Positions 29,812-32,596 of a stretch of 32,596 bases of DNA are shown piece after piece. Made by a program: the position numbers and the translations under genes. The first letter of the stretch is position 1; each line of letters starts with the position of its first letter. Origin of the DNA: Chara braunii (taxonomy: Eukaryota; Streptophyta; Charophyceae; Charales; Characeae); contig BFEA01000070.1 of assembly GCA_003427395.1 (NCBI GenBank), positions 721,954 to 754,549 on the forward strand. Reading direction: 5' to 3'. Under the pieces are notes generated by a model. It did not search any database, had not been told where the DNA came from, and saw only the letters and a list, made by a program, of their open reading frames with translations.

Positions 29812-30415
29812 AGATGTTGGGCTTGATGTTTCCCCCCCATTGAGCCTGCCATCCTGGATCATGGTCTTGGCTTAACTACCTTGCTCATCTAAAGTTTGAT
29901 CACATTGAATTCACCTTTCTTCTTTTTTTATTTATTTATTTTTTTTTTTATTTTTTTTTTTTAAACCCCCACCGGTGTCGCTGATAAGAGCAGACACCAC
30001 TACCACCAGGAGGGGGGCTTCACCTAATTTAGATTAGGAACTGATAAGTCTCATAGAAGGAATTTTGCAGTCTATAACCTTATAGGCCCTATACTAACGT
30101 GTACAGTTGAAATTTTTTGTGACATTTTTTTATTATTAGGTATTTAGGGAAGATGTCGAGTTGAAAATTGTTGTCCAGTCCGTTGGGGTAGTTTTTTACT
30201 CCTTCGTACCTTATTCTTCGATTTGACTGATGAATCCCAATATTGCTGGCTTGTGATTACAATTTTTCTCGTCGGCTGACGGCAGCTGCTGGTCAGTGGG
30301 ACACCATCCGAGAAGTACTAAGGGCTTGATGCTTCCTCCCCCATCGAGCCTGCTATCCTGGACGGTCTTCGCTTGACTGCCTTGCAAATCTAAGTTTGAC
30401 CATGTGGAATTTCCT
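29812..30415 (+). repeat. ~110-bp direct repeat pair about 490 bp apart
   Basis: 29812-29920 and 30302-30412 share CATCCGAGA, GGGCTTGATG(T/C)TTCC, CC(A)TTGAGCCTGC / ATCGAGCCTGC, ATCCTGGA, GGTCTT(G/C)GCTT and TCTAA-GTTTGA(T/C)CA. A LINE tail lies between the two copies. Further short echoes (GGTTGGAATTGTTGCGAC) occur at about 30442 and 30526. Confidence 0.7.
29930..30021 (-). mobile_element. LINE 3'-tail fragment, minus strand
   Basis: A T-rich tract (29930-29963) is followed by the reverse complement of the LINE terminal sequence (GTGTCTGCTCTTATCAGC; AGGTGAAGCCCCCC). Only ~60 bp of LINE is left. Confidence 0.7.
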
Positions 30416-30735
30416 AATTTATGTTGGAATTCCTAATTTAGGTTGGAATTGTTGCGACTGAGAAGGAAGTTTGGATAGATTTGAATTTTTTGTGATTGTT
30501 TTTGTTAATTAGGTATTCAGGGTATAGGTTGGAATTGTTGCGACCGCCTTTCACATGTTAATTAGATATTTGGGTAGGTCAGTGTGAAATCCTTGTTGTT
30601 TTCATCTCTTGGTGGTAACTTCGATTTCGATGATAATTTTCGTTGATTTTTCAGTTGTTGGGGCTGTGGAGTTGGTTGCGGAGTTGGCTGTGGGGTGAAA
30701 TCTAGTGGTGCCCTTGATGTGCTTGGTCGGTGATG
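30416..30735. other. AT-rich spacer with short echoes, no gene
   Basis: Repeated TTAATTAG(G/A)(T)ATT and GGAATTGTTGCGAC motifs suggest an old tandem structure. There is no ORF. Confidence 0.5.
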
Positions 30736-30840
30736 CCTTGCCCACTGAGGGCCCCACCTACTTTGTAAGGGACGCCAGGCCCGGTCCCCGTCTTTTATAA
30801 AGACATTGCTCCGTTTAAAAATAAAATAAAATATATATAT
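30736..30840 (+). mobile_element. Related LINE or SINE tail
   Basis: GTAAGGGACGCCAGGCCCGG resembles the AAGGGACGCTGGACCCG mark of the LINE tails and is followed by an A-rich (AAAAT)n-like end. It may be a sister family. Confidence 0.4.
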
Positions 30841-31044
30841 ATGGTATCATTTTTTATTTTTTATTTTTTTGTTGGAGGGGCCATGTCCATGTGTGAGGAA
30901 ACCCCACACCTGAGGGGGGCTGCAGCGCATCCACATCAGCTGGTGAGTCCAGAAACGTGTGGGCCTCAGATCACCTGCAGCTTGAGGTTCCCAGGCAGCC
31001 CCAGGATTTTTGGGGTACTGGACCCAGGATCCTTCTGACTCTTT
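30841..31044. other. No feature recognised
   Basis: T-rich start (30850-30871), then GC-rich non-coding DNA. Confidence 0.4.
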
Positions 31045-31178
31045 TATAATTGCACTATGGTCCAAGATACAGTTTCAAATTGCAGTTTGGGCAATGTATA
31101 CAACCCAGCTTTCTGGCCGAAGTGCAATTGCAAACTGTATCTTGCCCCATAGGGCAATTATAACTCGTTTTTGTGACT
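31045..31178. mobile_element. AGTCAC-family foldback element, left end decayed
   Basis: The left arm TATAATTGCACTATGGTCCA and the reverse complement of the right arm, TATAATTGCCCTATGGGGCA, match and continue through AAGATACAGTTT. The outermost AGTCACAAAAACGAGT is seen only on the right. Confidence 0.75.
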
Positions 31179-31185
31179 ACAGGGG

Positions 31186-31347
31186 AGTCACAAAAACGAG
31201 TTATAATTGCACTATGGGCCAAGATAGGTTTCGAAGTGCAGTTCGGGCAACGTATACAACCCAGTTTTCTGGCCGGGTAGGGTGCCCGAAGTGCAATTGC
31301 AAACTGTATCTTGCCCCATAGTCCAATTATAACTCGTTTTTGTGACT
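31186..31347. mobile_element. AGTCAC-family foldback element, intact
   Basis: 162 bp with perfect terminal AGTCACAAAAACGAGTTATA inverted repeats that continue for over 40 bp. It follows its sister copy after only seven bases and in the same orientation, with the shared interior GCAA(T/C)GTATACAACCCAG. Confidence 0.9.
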
Positions 31348-31403
31348 CTGCTACTGAAGTTACCCCAACAAAGCCGCCAGTACGTTTCCCAAGTTCAACC
31401 TTT

Positions 31404-31601
31404 TTTTCAGAGACGGGGTGTGCATCCTGCGGCGACAGGCGGGATGTACCCAGGTGTCTTTTCTCTGGACATCCATCCACTGGCAGGCAAAATGGATCCT
31501 ATGCGAGGTCCGTTTGGCCTGATGGAAGAATTTCAAGTGAAACAGCGAGCCCCGGTACATCCCGCCCTGCAGGGCAGCATAAATACCACACCTCTGAAAA
31601 A
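31404..31601. mobile_element. TIR element with CAGAG ends, 198 bp
   Basis: TTTTTCAGAG at the left and CTCTGAAAAA at the right are inverted. GGCGGGATGTACC and its complement pair further in (GGTACATCCCGCC). The CAGAG-type start is common in hAT elements, but no 8-bp duplication is visible. A 96-codon frame (31342-31632) crosses it and is probably incidental. Confidence 0.6.
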
Positions 31602-31641
31602 CAATGGCTGGCCCAGGGACACTTACTGGTAGTTTATTAAC

Positions 31642-31899
31642 TTTTTCCCAGCACATTCTTTTTTTTTTTTTTTTTTTTTTCTAAAACACCATCCAGCACA
31701 TTCCAGTCCTCCACCGTGGTAACGTTTCATGCCATATGAGTTACGAAGCCGGGGTCCGCACTTTTTTTTTTTTTTTTTTTGAAAATAATCTAATATTGTT
31801 CTCTCAATCTATTTCATCTTTTCTTGGTAGTACGCATCTATCTCATCCTCTCACTAGTCTATTTATAGTACGGGGGAACACCAACCAACCCGGATCTCT
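31642..31899. other. Poly(T)-rich spacer
   Basis: Long T runs at 31660-31680 and 31762-31780 may be tails of minus-strand retroposons whose bodies I cannot identify. Confidence 0.4.
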
Positions 31900-31949
31900 C
31901 CCCAGCCCACGGGGTAGGTTTGCACCCCAGCCCACGGGGTAGGTTTGCA
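31900..31949 (+). repeat. 25-bp tandem repeat, two units
   Basis: CCCCAGCCCACGGGGTAGGT begins identical adjacent 25-bp units at 31900 and 31925. Confidence 0.9.
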
Positions 31950-32041
31950 CCACAGGTGTGGTGCGAGAGCAAGGCTGTACCAGGGGTCCGCACATTTTAC
32001 CCATTAGGAAAATCCAGTACTGGGAGCATTACCCAGCTTCT

Positions 32042-32203
32042 CTTAAACCACTGGTACTTGGCCCAGCTACCGGCCGCAGAAAAAAAATAGAGTAGAAACG
32101 TTTCTTGTTGGATGAATTTGCGCGCTCCTGTAGTGGCCCATACGTTTCCTTAAATCGTGGCGCATTAACGGGCACGACTTTCGGAAGTACTGGTGGCTTA
32201 AAA
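32042..32203. mobile_element. AAGTACTGG-family TIR element, 162 bp
   Basis: CTTAAACCACTGGTACTTG at the left and AAGTACTGGTGGCTTAA at the right are inverted. The interior matches the 23482 copy without the duplicated block, so it is the reference for that artefact. Confidence 0.85.
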
Positions 32204-32254
32204 CCAGAGTTGGTGAAGATTCCTTTAACGTACTCGCCCCATAGCGGGCTTTCT

Positions 32255-32416
32255 AGTTGCTCCAATCTGTTGGTGGGGAGGTACACTACTACACGTGCTG
32301 GAAAACGGGTCTAGTGTCCCAATGTACAAAGATGATACTAGTCTGAGACCACTTCACTTTTTATCGGCCGGCAATTATTACCTTAAATACCAGGGGATTG
32401 ACTGAGAAGATAGTGA
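32255..32416 (-). mobile_element. LINE 3'-tail fragment, minus strand, no poly(T)
   Basis: TTGGTGGGGAGG, GCTGGAAAACGGGTCTAG and CCAGGGGATTGACTGAGAAG are the reverse complement of the LINE tail modules. The terminal hairpin and A tract are absent, so the 3' end was lost. Confidence 0.7.
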
Positions 32417-32501
32417 GCAGATAGTGAGACCAAAACCAGAGTTCAAGCGAAAGGGCAGTCTCGTCAGCCCTGCTGCTGACAACTCGGACGGCCTAGCCAC
32501 C

Positions 32502-32548
32502 TTTTTTTTTTTTTTTTTTTTTTATTATTATTATTATTTTTTTTTAAA
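32502..32548. repeat. Poly(T) and (TTA)n low-complexity tract
   Basis: A ~21-base T run, about five ATT units, then further T. Probably the tail of a minus-strand retroposon that continues beyond the window. Confidence 0.6.
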
Positions 32549-32596
32549 TCCCTGTCCGCTCAGATTTGCCTTCTGGCTCTTCTCAGAACGAGTACT

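Overview
The window looks like nuclear DNA of a plant or streptophyte-type eukaryote. The evidence is three related copies of an L1-type LINE (zinc knuckle, AP endonuclease, reverse transcriptase, zf-RVT tail), many small inverted-repeat elements of MITE type, long poly(A)/poly(T) tracts, strong base-composition swings and no bacterial-style gene. The species cannot be fixed from sequence alone; a charophyte alga or early land plant is only a guess. I found no intact host gene, rRNA or tRNA. All LINE reading frames are broken.

Layout: 1-3810 is a decayed + strand LINE (ORF1 plus ORF2 endonuclease), cut off before its RT. 3811-10078 is AT-rich DNA with three MITE-like elements, a 313-bp tandem duplication and two uncertain minus-strand ORFs. 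From 10079 a ~212-bp repeat begins and is split by LINE copy 2 (- strand, 10338-11415 plus 18843-22300). LINE copy 2 is itself split by a 7.43-kb non-coding element, 11416-18842, with TG...CA ends. 22300-24174 holds the rest of the ~212-bp repeat, three elements sharing an AAGTACTGGTGG-type inverted repeat, LINE 3'-tail fragments and a sequencing-adapter artefact. 24175-28305 is a ~0.4-kb TIR element split by LINE copy 3 (+ strand, 24542-28249) with a 14-15 bp target-site duplication. 28306-32596 is a patchwork of short tandem repeats, MITEs and LINE tails.

The most unusual content is in the 7.43-kb element. At 15294-16224 there are eleven hairpins sharing a loop core (TRTAAGTTYAGG). Their stem sequences differ but keep pairing, and G-T wobbles occur without A-C mismatches, which points to a + strand RNA. 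A five-unit ~123-bp array of alternating A/B repeat types follows at 16549-17090. I know of no described element with this layout, but I could not run a search.

A technical warning: 23607-23644 is a 38-nt Nextera mate-pair junction remnant, and the 100 bp on either side is an exact duplicate. That stretch is almost certainly an assembly artefact.
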